Below the pieces are notes generated by a model. The model made no database searches and was not told where the DNA came from. It was given only the letters and a program-made list of their open reading frames with translations. Of a DNA stretch of 64,000 nucleotides, positions 24,137 to 31,069 are shown piece after piece. How positions within the stretch are numbered: the stretch's first letter is position 1; each line of letters begins with the position of its first letter. A program made the translations under genes and the position numbers. The DNA comes from JAIBJN01 sp963802795 (GTDB lineage Bacteria > Actinomycetota > Thermoleophilia > Gaiellales > Gaiellaceae): positions 124,001-188,000 of the forward strand of contig CAWDJV010000004.1 in assembly GCA_963802795.1 (NCBI GenBank), read 5' to 3'.

Positions 24137-24943
24137 GTGGGCGGCGGCGACGGCCTCGAGCGGGCGTTCGTCGATCTGCAGAAGCTGGCCGAGCGGCTGC
24201 GGCGCGACTGTCCCTGGGACCGCGCCCAGACCGCCCGCACGATCGTTCCGCACACGGTCGAGGAGGCCTACGAGGTGGCCGACGCGGCTGTAGCCGGCGA
24301 CGACCCGAAGCTCCTCGACGAGCTCGGCGATCTCCTCTTCCAGACCGTCTTCCTCGCGCTCCTGCTCGAGGAGCGCGGCGCCGGCGATCTCGCCGAGGTC
24401 GCCCGAGGGATCCACGCCAAGCTCGTCCGCCGGCATCCGCACGTCTTCGGCGATGCCGAGCTGGAGACACCGGGGGCGGTCAAAGGTCGCTGGGAGGAGC
24501 TCAAGCGCGAGCAGGAGGAGCGCGAGGGAATCTTCCATCACGTCCCCGAAGGGCTTCCCGCGCTTCTCCACGCGCGGAAGGTGCAGCGGCGCGCCGCGTC
24601 CGCGGGCTTCGACTGGCCGGACGCGGCCGGGCCGCTCGCCAAGCTGCGCGAAGAGGCCGACGAGCTGGAGGCGGAGGTCGCAGGTGTCGGCGCTCCTCCT
24701 CCGGAGACGGAGCCTTCCGAGCGGGTCTTCGCCGAGGTCGGCGACCTCCTCTTCACGGCCGTGAACCTCGCCAGGGCGCTCAACGTCGACCCGGAGCTCG
24801 CGCTTCGTGCGACGAGCGCCCGCTTCGTCGAGCGCATCGACCGCGCGGCGGAGCTCGCCGCGGCGGAGGGGCACGACTGGCGCGCGCTCGGCCTCGAGGA
24901 GCAGGATCGCTACTACGAGCTCGCCAAGGAGGCTCTCACGTGA
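24137..24943 (+). CDS. mazG: Nucleoside triphosphate pyrophosphohydrolase MazG
   Basis: MazG hydrolyses (d)NTPs to monophosphates and pyrophosphate, cleaning the nucleotide pool. The 268-residue protein contains two MazG domains. The first has LRRDCPWDRAQTARTI and the metal-binding EEAYEVADA..ELGDLLFQ motif. The second has KLREEADELEAEV and EVGDLLFTAVNLAR. The start is GTG 3 bases after the foldase stop. Its stop overlaps the eno start by four bases (GTGA). Confidence 0.94.
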   Translation: MGGGDGLERAFVDLQKLAERLRRDCPWDRAQTARTIVPHTVEEAYEVADAAVAGDDPKLLDELGDLLFQTVFLALLLEERGAGDLAEVARGIHAKLVRRHPHVFGDAELETPGAVKGRWEELKREQEEREGIFHHVPEGLPALLHARKVQRRAASAGFDWPDAAGPLAKLREEADELEAEVAGVGAPPPETEPSERVFAEVGDLLFTAVNLARALNVDPELALRATSARFVERIDRAAELAAAEGHDWRALGLEEQDRYYELAKEALT

Positions 24944-26217
24944 AGCCGACCCGAGTCCACGCCAGGCAGATTCTCGACTCGCGGGGAAATCCGACGGTTG
25001 AGGTCGAGGTCACGCTCGACTCCGGTGCCGTCGGGCGCGCCGCGGTGCCCTCCGGCGCCTCGACCGGAATGTTCGAGGCGGTCGAGCTTCGCGACGGCGA
25101 CCCGAGCGCCTATCTCGGCAAGGGAGTACTGCGCGCCGTCGCCAACGTCGACGAGGTGATCGGACCGGCGCTGGTCGCGGCCGACCTCGACGATCAGACG
25201 GCCGTCGACCGGTTCCTGCTCGAGCTCGACGGGACGCCCAACAAGGAGCGCCTGGGCGCGAACGCGATTCTCGGCTGCTCGCTCGCCTTCGCCAGGGCGG
25301 CCGGGGCCGAGGCAGGGCTCCCGCTCTACAGCTGGCTCGGCGGCGAGGACGCCCACGTTCTCCCGGTCCCGCTCATGAACGTCGTCAACGGTGGGGCCCA
25401 CGCCCAGAACTCCCTCGACCTGCAGGAGTTCATGGTGGTGCCGGTCGACGCGTCGAGCTTCGCGGAGGCCCTGCGGATCGGCTCCGAGACGTTTCACCGG
25501 CTCAAGGAGCTGCTCCACGAGCGCGGGCTGGCGACCGGCGTGGGCGACGAGGGGGGCTTCGCCCCCGACCTCGACTCGAGCGAGGAGGCCATCCGGGTCG
25601 TGCTCGAGGCGGCCGACCGGGCCGGTCACGCGGACCGGGTTGCGATCGCGCTCGACCCCGCGACCTCCGAGCTCTACAGAGACGAGCGCTACCACCTCGA
25701 GGGCGAGGGGCGCGTGCTCGACCGGGACGGGATGATCGCCATGTGGGAGGAGCTCGCCGGCCGCTATCCGATCGTCTCGATCGAGGACGGGCTCGCGGAG
25801 GACGACTGGGCAGGCTGGCGCGCGTTGACCGAGCGTCTCGGTGGGCGCACGCAGCTCGTGGGCGACGACCTCTTCGTCACGAACGTCGAGCGGCTCCAGC
25901 GCGGGATCGACGAGGGAGCCGCAAACGCGATCCTCGTCAAGGTGAACCAGATCGGAACGCTGACCGAGACGCTCGGCGCGATCGAGCTCGCGCGTGCGAA
26001 CGGCTACGCGGCGGTCATGTCGCACCGTTCCGGCGAGACCGAGGACACGACGATCGCCGACCTCGCAGTGGCCACCGGCGTGGGGCAGATCAAGACCGGC
26101 GCCCCGTCCCGAAGCGACCGCGTCGCCAAGTACAACCAGCTCCTCCGGATCGAGGAGGAGCTGGGCGACCGGGCCGTGTACCCGGGCTGGGCAGCCTTCC
26201 CCCACGCGAACCGCTAA
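24940..26217 (+). CDS. eno: Enolase
   Basis: Enolase converts 2-phosphoglycerate to phosphoenolpyruvate in glycolysis. The 425-residue protein has ARQILDSRGNPTVEVEV, the flexible loop PSGASTGMFEAVELRDGD, LPVPLMNVVNGGAHA, GDEGGFAPDL, the metal ligand regions IALDPATSE, SIEDGLAEDDW and LVGDDLFVTN, the catalytic Lys in ILVKVNQIGTLTET, and SHRSGETEDTTIADLAV. The GTG start is coupled to mazG. A 65-base repeat and a terminator-like hairpin follow. Confidence 0.98.
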   Translation: MKPTRVHARQILDSRGNPTVEVEVTLDSGAVGRAAVPSGASTGMFEAVELRDGDPSAYLGKGVLRAVANVDEVIGPALVAADLDDQTAVDRFLLELDGTPNKERLGANAILGCSLAFARAAGAEAGLPLYSWLGGEDAHVLPVPLMNVVNGGAHAQNSLDLQEFMVVPVDASSFAEALRIGSETFHRLKELLHERGLATGVGDEGGFAPDLDSSEEAIRVVLEAADRAGHADRVAIALDPATSELYRDERYHLEGEGRVLDRDGMIAMWEELAGRYPIVSIEDGLAEDDWAGWRALTERLGGRTQLVGDDLFVTNVERLQRGIDEGAANAILVKVNQIGTLTETLGAIELARANGYAAVMSHRSGETEDTTIADLAVATGVGQIKTGAPSRSDRVAKYNQLLRIEEELGDRAVYPGWAAFPHANR

Positions 26218-26254
26218 CGCTGCTCTTCGCGGCTTTCGCACTCTTGTGACATCC

Positions 26255-26319
26255 CGTGCGCCACCGGTGCGCTCTTCGCCGTTAGGCTCGCAGCGGAGGG
26301 AGGCCCGCGGCCGGCCCCT
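26255..26319. repeat. 65-base interspersed REP-like repeat, copy 2
   Basis: Matches 19402-19466 with three mismatches in 65 bases. It lies between eno and pyk and its right end runs into the eno terminator hairpin. The flanks of the two copies are unrelated, so the unit ends are well defined. Confidence 0.7.
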
Positions 26320-26337
26320 GGTGGGGCCCGGGATTTT
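26313..26337 (+). terminator. Terminator-like hairpin after eno
   Basis: GGCCCC-TGGT-GGGGCC (26313-26328) forms a perfect 6-bp GC stem, followed after five bases by TTTT (26334-26337). It overlaps the end of the 65-base repeat. Confidence 0.5.
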
Positions 26338-26363
26338 CGTGGAGGAGAGCGGTCCGCGCGCGC

Positions 26364-26369
26364 TAACGT
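26364..26369 (+). promoter_or_regulatory. -10 box of pyk (leaderless)
   Basis: TAACGT lies exactly 6 bases before the pyk GTG at 26376. With no ribosome-binding site nearby, this predicts a leaderless message. Confidence 0.45.
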
Positions 26370-26375
26370 GATGTT

Positions 26376-27794
26376 GTGAGCCACGGCCTCCGTCGTACGA
26401 AGATCGTGTGCACGATCGGGCCGGCCTCTGCGAGCGTCGAGATGGTCGACCGGCTCGTGGCGGCGGGCATGGACGCGGCGCGGCTCAACTTCTCCCACGG
26501 CACGCATGAGGAGCACGGCGAGCGCGCGCGTCTCGTGCGGGAGGCGCAGGAGCGCGCCGGGCGTCCGCTCGCCCTCATCGCAGACCTCCAGGGCCCGAAG
26601 ATTCGGATCGGCGAACTCGAGGCTCCCCGGATGCTCGTCGAAGGGGACAGGGTGGCGATCGCCGAGGAAGGGCATGCGTCGGACGGCGACTTGCCGGTCA
26701 TGCCCGCCGCACTGCTCGGTGTCCTCGACCCCGGTCACGAGGTCTTGATCGACGACGGCCTCGTCCGCCTTCGCGTCGACGAAGTCGAGGGCCCCCGCGT
26801 CCTCACCACCGTGGTCGTGGGTGGGGCGGTGGGGGCTCACAAGGGCGTGAACGTGCCCGGTGTCCCGATCCCGGTTCCCTCGGTGACCGAGAAGGACGTC
26901 GCCGACCTCGAGTTCGCCCTCTCGCTCGACGTCGACTACGTGGCGCTCTCGTTCGTTCGCTCCGCCGCCGACTGCCGCGGGCTCCGCGAGCTCCTGAATG
27001 CCGCCGACTCGAAGGCGCTCGTGATCGCGAAGATCGAGAAGGCGGACGCGCTCGACGAGCTGGACGCGATCGTCAGCTCCTCGGACGCTGTGATGGTGGC
27101 GCGGGGCGACCTGGGCGTCGAGATCGGGCCGGCGGCGGTGCCGCTCGTCCAGAAGCGCATCATCCTGTCGGCCCTCGAGCACGGGAAGCCGGCCATCACC
27201 GCGACGCAGATGCTCGAGTCGATGATCACCCGGCCGGAGCCGACCCGGGCCGAGGCGAGCGACGTCGCCAACGCGATCCTGGACGGGACGTCTGCGGTGA
27301 TGCTGTCCGGGGAGACCGCCGTGGGGGCCTATCCGGTGGAGAGCGCCGCTTTCATGGATCAGATCGCCCGGGTGATCGAGCCGAGCCTCCCCCACCGGCA
27401 CGAGCTCGCGCGCGCCGCGGACGAGCCCTTCCCGACCGTGGGTGAGGCGATGTCGCACGCCGCCTGCGACATCGCCGAGGTGCTGAGCGCGTCCGCGATC
27501 CTCGTGCCGACGTACAGCGGCCGAACCGCGTCGGCCGTGGCCCGGCACCGTCCGCGCCGGCCGATCATCGCCGTCACCCACAGGCGCCACGCCGTGCAGC
27601 AGCTCGCGCTCGAATGGGGGGTCGTGCCCGCGGAGATCGAGGAAGCGGCGAACGTGGACGACCTGTGGACCCGCGCGCTCGAAGCGGCGCGGGAGTCGGG
27701 CCTCGTCGCGCCGGGGGACCGGATCGTCATCACCGCCGGAACCGCGGTGAACGTGCCCGGGACGACGAACATCATCAAGGTCGAGACCGCCTGA
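26376..27794 (+). CDS. pyk: Pyruvate kinase
   Basis: Pyruvate kinase makes pyruvate and ATP from phosphoenolpyruvate and ADP. The 472-residue enzyme shows RRTKIVCTIGPAS, MDAARLNFSHG, LQGPKIRIGE, the signature VIAKIEKADALDEL with its catalytic Lys, VMVARGDLGVEIG, and ITATQMLESMI with PTRAEASDVANAI. The C-terminal allosteric domain (about 340-472) has VPTYSGRTASAVARHRP. It is separated from eno by a terminator-like hairpin and a likely own promoter. Confidence 0.97.
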   Translation: MSHGLRRTKIVCTIGPASASVEMVDRLVAAGMDAARLNFSHGTHEEHGERARLVREAQERAGRPLALIADLQGPKIRIGELEAPRMLVEGDRVAIAEEGHASDGDLPVMPAALLGVLDPGHEVLIDDGLVRLRVDEVEGPRVLTTVVVGGAVGAHKGVNVPGVPIPVPSVTEKDVADLEFALSLDVDYVALSFVRSAADCRGLRELLNAADSKALVIAKIEKADALDELDAIVSSSDAVMVARGDLGVEIGPAAVPLVQKRIILSALEHGKPAITATQMLESMITRPEPTRAEASDVANAILDGTSAVMLSGETAVGAYPVESAAFMDQIARVIEPSLPHRHELARAADEPFPTVGEAMSHAACDIAEVLSASAILVPTYSGRTASAVARHRPRRPIIAVTHRRHAVQQLALEWGVVPAEIEEAANVDDLWTRALEAARESGLVAPGDRIVITAGTAVNVPGTTNIIKVETA

Positions 27795-27884
27795 CCGGCC
27801 GCGACGGGGAACTGTCCGTCCGACCGGGCCGCTAGCCTCCGTCGGGCCGCGGGAAGGAGGGTGCGGGCTGCGGTCGAAGTTGGC

Positions 27885-28226
27885 ATGCCCATGCCAGCCA
27901 GGGGTCGCCGCCGCACCGCCCGCCGTCCTTCGCGATCTGCGCTCGCGCTTCGCTGGATCGGCGTACTCGTCCTTCTCGCGGTCGCGCTCGCCTACGTCCA
28001 GCCCCTGCGCTCCTACCGGGACTCCCAGGCCGAGGTTGCGGCGGGACGGGCGGAGGTGGCGGGGCTCGAGCGCGCGAACGCCGCGCTCGAAAAGCGGATC
28101 GAGGAGGCAGGAACGCCCGATTTCGTCTTGCGGGAAGCCCGTCGGCTGGGCTTCGTGAGGCCCGGGGAGCGCCTCTTCATCGTTTCGGGGATCGACGAAT
28201 GGAAGCAGGAAGCGCAACGGAGGTAG
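27885..28226 (+). CDS. FtsB/DivIC-like septum formation initiator
   Basis: A cell division protein of the FtsL/FtsB type: a basic cytoplasmic N-terminus, one transmembrane helix at about 20-40 (RWIGVLVLLAVALAYV), then a coiled coil (AEVAAGRAEVAGLERANAALEKRIEEAG) and the conserved end FVLREARRLGFVRPGERLFIV. It would connect FtsQ and FtsL at the septum. The position after eno/pyk and before DUF501 matches actinobacteria. ATG 27885 is chosen for family length; GTG 27861 in frame has AAGGAGG directly adjacent, too close for good initiation. Confidence 0.85.
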   Translation: MPMPARGRRRTARRPSRSALALRWIGVLVLLAVALAYVQPLRSYRDSQAEVAAGRAEVAGLERANAALEKRIEEAGTPDFVLREARRLGFVRPGERLFIVSGIDEWKQEAQRR

Positions 28227-28254
28227 CGCCCCCTCGGGCGGCGGAGGGCGCCGA

Positions 28255-28260
28255 TACGAT
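28255..28260 (+). promoter_or_regulatory. -10 box of the DUF501 gene (leaderless)
   Basis: TACGAT lies exactly 6 bases before the GTG start at 28267, as at pyk and fdxA. Confidence 0.45.
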
Positions 28261-28266
28261 GACCTG

Positions 28267-28746
28267 GTGGACGACCGGAACGTGGTCTCCTGGCAGCTGG
28301 GTCGGACGGCGCGCCCGTTTCGGCGCGTGGCCGTCCGCTGTCCGTACGGCTATCCCGCTGTCACGGAGCAGGCGCCGTTCGGGCCCGACGGAGAGCCCTT
28401 CCCGACCACGTACTACCTGACCTGTCCCTGGCTCGTCGCCTCGATCGCGCGTCTCGAGGCCGCCGGAGGCGTCGAGCGCTGGTCGGCTGCGGCAGCGACG
28501 GAGCCGGCGCTCGCAGTGAGCCTGGCGCGCGCCGACAAGGAACAGCGGGAGCTTCGGCCGGAGCTCGACGTCGGCATCGGGGGGACCCGCTCGCCGGGGA
28601 AGCTCAAGTGCCTGCACGCCCACGCGGCGTTCGCGCTGGCGCGACCGGGATATGAGCTCGGAGAGCGGGTGCTCGAGGAAGCCGGCGAGCGCTGGTGCCC
28701 CGATGCACGCTGCTCGCGAGCCGGTGACGCCAAAGAGCCGGAATGA
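28267..28746 (+). CDS. DUF501 protein
   Basis: A 159-residue member of DUF501, a family of unknown function found next to ftsB and eno in actinobacteria. Characteristic blocks are AVRCPYGYPAVTEQ, TYYLTCPWLVASIARLE, and the C-terminal KLKCLHAHAAFAL, with Cys and His residues that could bind a metal. A second CPDAR..C pair is near the end. Its stop overlaps the start of the next gene (ATGA). No function is assigned. Confidence 0.88.
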   Translation: MDDRNVVSWQLGRTARPFRRVAVRCPYGYPAVTEQAPFGPDGEPFPTTYYLTCPWLVASIARLEAAGGVERWSAAAATEPALAVSLARADKEQRELRPELDVGIGGTRSPGKLKCLHAHAAFALARPGYELGERVLEEAGERWCPDARCSRAGDAKEPE

Positions 28747-29057
28747 TTCTCGAAAGCGCTCGCAGCCAATGGGAGGACGGACGGCGCCGCCTCGCCGACG
28801 AGGGCGAGGGCACTGCACGGTCGCGGCATCTCCTGCTGCTCGTGGAGGCGGTCGTCTCGGAGCTGCGCCGGCGGGTCGGCCACACCTTCACGCTCGCCGA
28901 TCTCGCGCAGGCCTACGAGGGCTCGGAGGACTGGGTGCTGGAAGTCGTGGTCCGCGCCACGCCTCCCAAGTCGCGCGCGGGGCCGAGAGACGCTGCCCTC
29001 GTCCAGGACGCCGCCTTCGCGGACTACGCGCGCGGCGCCAGCGACTACCGACCGTGA
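28743..29057 (+). CDS. Small helical protein, function unknown
   Basis: A 104-residue soluble protein starting ILESARSQWEDGRRRL. The middle (LLLLVEAVVSELRRRVGHTFTLADLAQAYEGSEDW) is strongly helical, and the segment after TLADLAQAY could form a helix-turn-helix-like pair, though that is speculation. The start overlaps DUF501 by four bases, and its own stop overlaps the next start by four (GTGA), so the three genes are translationally coupled. Confidence 0.65.
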   Translation: MILESARSQWEDGRRRLADEGEGTARSRHLLLLVEAVVSELRRRVGHTFTLADLAQAYEGSEDWVLEVVVRATPPKSRAGPRDAALVQDAAFADYARGASDYRP

Positions 29058-29311
29058 CCGCCCTGGAGAGCTCGCGATCGCAGCGGCGGCGGGAACGGTC
29101 CCGCTCGCGGGCGGCACGCGCCAGGCGGATCGCAGGGTGGCTCCTGGGGCTGATCGTGCTCGCCGCGGCGTTCGTGGCCGGTCTCGCCATCGGGAAGGCC
29201 GTCGAGGAGGGCCCCAATCCGGGTGGCACCCAAACGATCGTGCGCACGATCGAGCCGCTGACGGTCGAGCCGCGCGAGCGGACTGTGACCGTCACGACCA
29301 CCGGCCGCTAG
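29054..29311 (+). CDS. Small single-pass membrane protein
   Basis: An 85-residue protein. The first about 25 residues are very Arg-rich and cytoplasmic, one helix spans about 27-48 (GWLLGLIVLAAAFVAGLAIG), and a Thr/Val-rich extracytoplasmic tail ends in TVTVTTTGR. The GTG start overlaps the previous stop. The partner is unknown; context in the ftsB-DUF501 unit could suggest an envelope role, but that is weak inference. Confidence 0.6.
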   Translation: MTALESSRSQRRRERSRSRAARARRIAGWLLGLIVLAAAFVAGLAIGKAVEEGPNPGGTQTIVRTIEPLTVEPRERTVTVTTTGR

Positions 29312-29353
29312 AAGGGCTCTGTCGCTTTTCGGTAGCTTTTGTGGCGGCGGCCC

Positions 29354-29675
29354 ATGCCGAAGCATCGAAAGCGGGAGTCCGCCGGGCAATGGTCGCCGGC
29401 GGAGGACCGCGACTGGCTCACCCTTGGCCAAGCATCCGCGTTCACTCCCGGACCTGATCCTCCTCGACGTGATGATGCCGGAGGTGGACGGCTGGGAGAT
29501 CCTGCGGCGCGTGCGAGAGCGCCACGGCGTCGACGCGATGCCGGTGATCATGTACTGCGGAAAGCTCGACGATTCCGCCGACTCGGTGCGGCGCGGCGCG
29601 CAGGCGTTCATCGGCAAGCCGTTCGACCCGACCCAGCTGCTCGAGAGGACGGCGCAGCTGCTCGGCTCGAGATAA
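29354..29675 (+). pseudogene. Response regulator remnant: helix-turn-helix start fused to truncated receiver domain
   Basis: The first 30 residues (PKHRKRESAGQWSPAEDRDW, then LTLGQAS) look like the beginning of an excisionase/MerR-type winged helix. Then the reading frame changes, and from about 29445 another frame reads PDLILLDVMMPEVDGWEIL, MPVIMYCG, GAQAFIGKPFDPTQLLE: a receiver domain from its phospho-acceptor strand to its end. The helices of the DNA-binding part and the first beta-alpha unit of the receiver (with its acidic pair) are missing. An internal out-of-frame deletion explains this best. A short ATG frame at 29424 could still yield an 83-residue receiver fragment. Confidence 0.6.
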
Positions 29676-29729
29676 GGGCTCCCGGCCGCCCGGACACCCG
29701 GCGACGAGGCATCATCCTGATCCGAGCTC

Positions 29730-30290
29730 TTGAGCTACGACCGCGACGTCTTCACCTGGGTCGTCGAGCACCGCGCCCCGCCGCTCGACTGGCTCTTCGT
29801 GGCCCTCTCGGCCGCCGGCCACGCGGGGCTTCTCTGGATCGTCCTGGCAGTGCCGCTCGCGATCCTGGCCTCGAAGCCGCCCGTGTCCACGGCGCTCATC
29901 ACGGCGGCGACGGTCTGGACGGCGGATCTCTGCGCGACGGCCGGCAAGCTGATCGCCGACCGCGACCGGCCTTACCTCACGCTCGAGGCGGCCGACCCGC
30001 TCCTCCGCTGGGACATGGGCAGCTCGTTCCCCTCCGGTCACGCCGCCACGAGTGTCGCCGGAGCCGTCATTCTCGCCTACCTGCTCGGCCGCTTTCACGT
30101 CTGGCTGGCGCTCCTCGCGGCGGCGGTGTGCTTCTCACGGGTCTACATCGGCGTCCACTATCCGCTCGACGTGCTGAGCGGGGCGCTGCTCGGGGCGGTC
30201 GTCGGCCTGGCGGCCGCAGCCCTGGTCAGGCGTCTTCGGCCGACTTCAGGAGGCCTGCGACGATCAGGAGCAGCGCCGCCAGGAGGCTGA
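29730..30290 (+). CDS. PAP2-family membrane phosphatase
   Basis: A 186-residue integral membrane phosphatase. The three PAP2 motifs are intact: KLIADRDRP, SSFPSGHAATS and SRVYIGVHYPLDV, with about five transmembrane helices. Family members dephosphorylate lipid phosphates such as undecaprenyl diphosphate or phosphatidic acid at the outer face; the substrate here is unknown. The start is TTG. The last 65 bases overlap the end of the convergent membrane protein gene. Confidence 0.85.
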   Translation: MSYDRDVFTWVVEHRAPPLDWLFVALSAAGHAGLLWIVLAVPLAILASKPPVSTALITAATVWTADLCATAGKLIADRDRPYLTLEAADPLLRWDMGSSFPSGHAATSVAGAVILAYLLGRFHVWLALLAAAVCFSRVYIGVHYPLDVLSGALLGAVVGLAAAALVRRLRPTSGGLRRSGAAPPGG

Positions 30291-30711
30291 TCCAGATCCC
30301 GATGCCCCGGCTCACGGACGGCTCGTAGCGCTCCGGGACCTCGATGATGCGAACGAGGATCAGGATCGTCCCGGCAAAGCCGAGGGCCGCGACCACGAGG
30401 CCGTCAGGGATGCTCGGCGGGAGCTCGACGCCGAACACCCGCAGGGCGAGGAGGAGGAGGACGGCGATCCCGACCGCGAAAACGAGCTTGCCCACGGTGC
30501 CCGTGTGCCAGCCGATGACGGAGAGGTTGCCCCTCAGGTCGCCGGAGAGCGAGTACCAGCCCATGAATGCTCCCAGGGTGAGGACGAGACCGCCGAGCCA
30601 GGCCAGGAGCTCTCCCGTCCGCCAGAGCCCGCCGGCGACCGCGCTGGGCTGAGGCCGGGGCGCGACCGTCGGCGCACGTCCTGTCCCGCCCGGATCCGGA
30701 CCGACCGCCAC
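30226..30711 (-). CDS. Four-helix membrane protein, function unknown
   Basis: A 161-residue protein with a Pro/Gly-rich N-terminus and four apolar helices: about 35-55 (LLAWLGGLVLTLGAFMGWYS), 72-90, 98-118 and 135-158. The GWYSLSGDLRGNLSVIGWHTGT loop after helix 1 resembles loops of small actinobacterial membrane proteins of unknown role. The GTG start lies 8 bases after the stop of the upstream gene, so the two are probably co-transcribed. It overlaps the PAP2 gene tail to tail. Confidence 0.65.
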   Translation of the reverse strand: MAVGPDPGGTGRAPTVAPRPQPSAVAGGLWRTGELLAWLGGLVLTLGAFMGWYSLSGDLRGNLSVIGWHTGTVGKLVFAVGIAVLLLLALRVFGVELPPSIPDGLVVAALGFAGTILILVRIIEVPERYEPSVSRGIGIWISLLAALLLIVAGLLKSAEDA

Positions 30712-30719
30712 AGCTGCGC

Positions 30720-30983
30720 CTAGAGGCCGAAGAGCGACCCGATCTTGTCCCAGATCGTGAGGCTCAGGAAAAGGCTGACGAAGACGAGAACGCCGATCAG
30801 GGCGAGAAACCGGATGCGGGCCATCCCCCGCTCGTGCCGGTGCTCGTCGAGCGCGCGGCGCTTGGCGCGCTCGCGGCGAAGCCGACGACCAACGGCGCCG
30901 GGGTCCGCGGAGGGCTCGGCGACCCGCCGCCTGGTGGCCGGAAGCTCGCCGGGCTCGGCTCGATGGGGCAAAGGCGCGGGCAT
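30720..30983 (-). CDS. Small basic tail-anchored membrane protein
   Basis: An 87-residue protein. The first 55 residues are Arg/Glu/Pro-rich; one helix at about 58-77 (FLALIGVLVFVSLFLSLTIW) lies close to the C-terminus. No family recognised. It starts at ATG 30983, 86 bases from the divergent SpoIIE-type phosphatase gene, and precedes the four-helix membrane protein on the same strand. Confidence 0.55.
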   Translation of the reverse strand: MPAPLPHRAEPGELPATRRRVAEPSADPGAVGRRLRRERAKRRALDEHRHERGMARIRFLALIGVLVFVSLFLSLTIWDKIGSLFGL

Positions 30984-31057
30984 GGCACGCGATTGTTGCC
31001 GCTCTGGGCGAAGCCTGCAAGCGGGTCCCGCACTGCCTACCGGTGTCGGCCTAGGGC

Positions 31058-31063
31058 GATAAT
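31058..31063 (+). promoter_or_regulatory. -10 box of the SpoIIE-type phosphatase gene (leaderless)
   Basis: GATAAT lies exactly 6 bases before the ATG at 31070. No Shine-Dalgarno sequence precedes the start. Confidence 0.45.
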
Positions 31064-31069
31064 GGCTCC

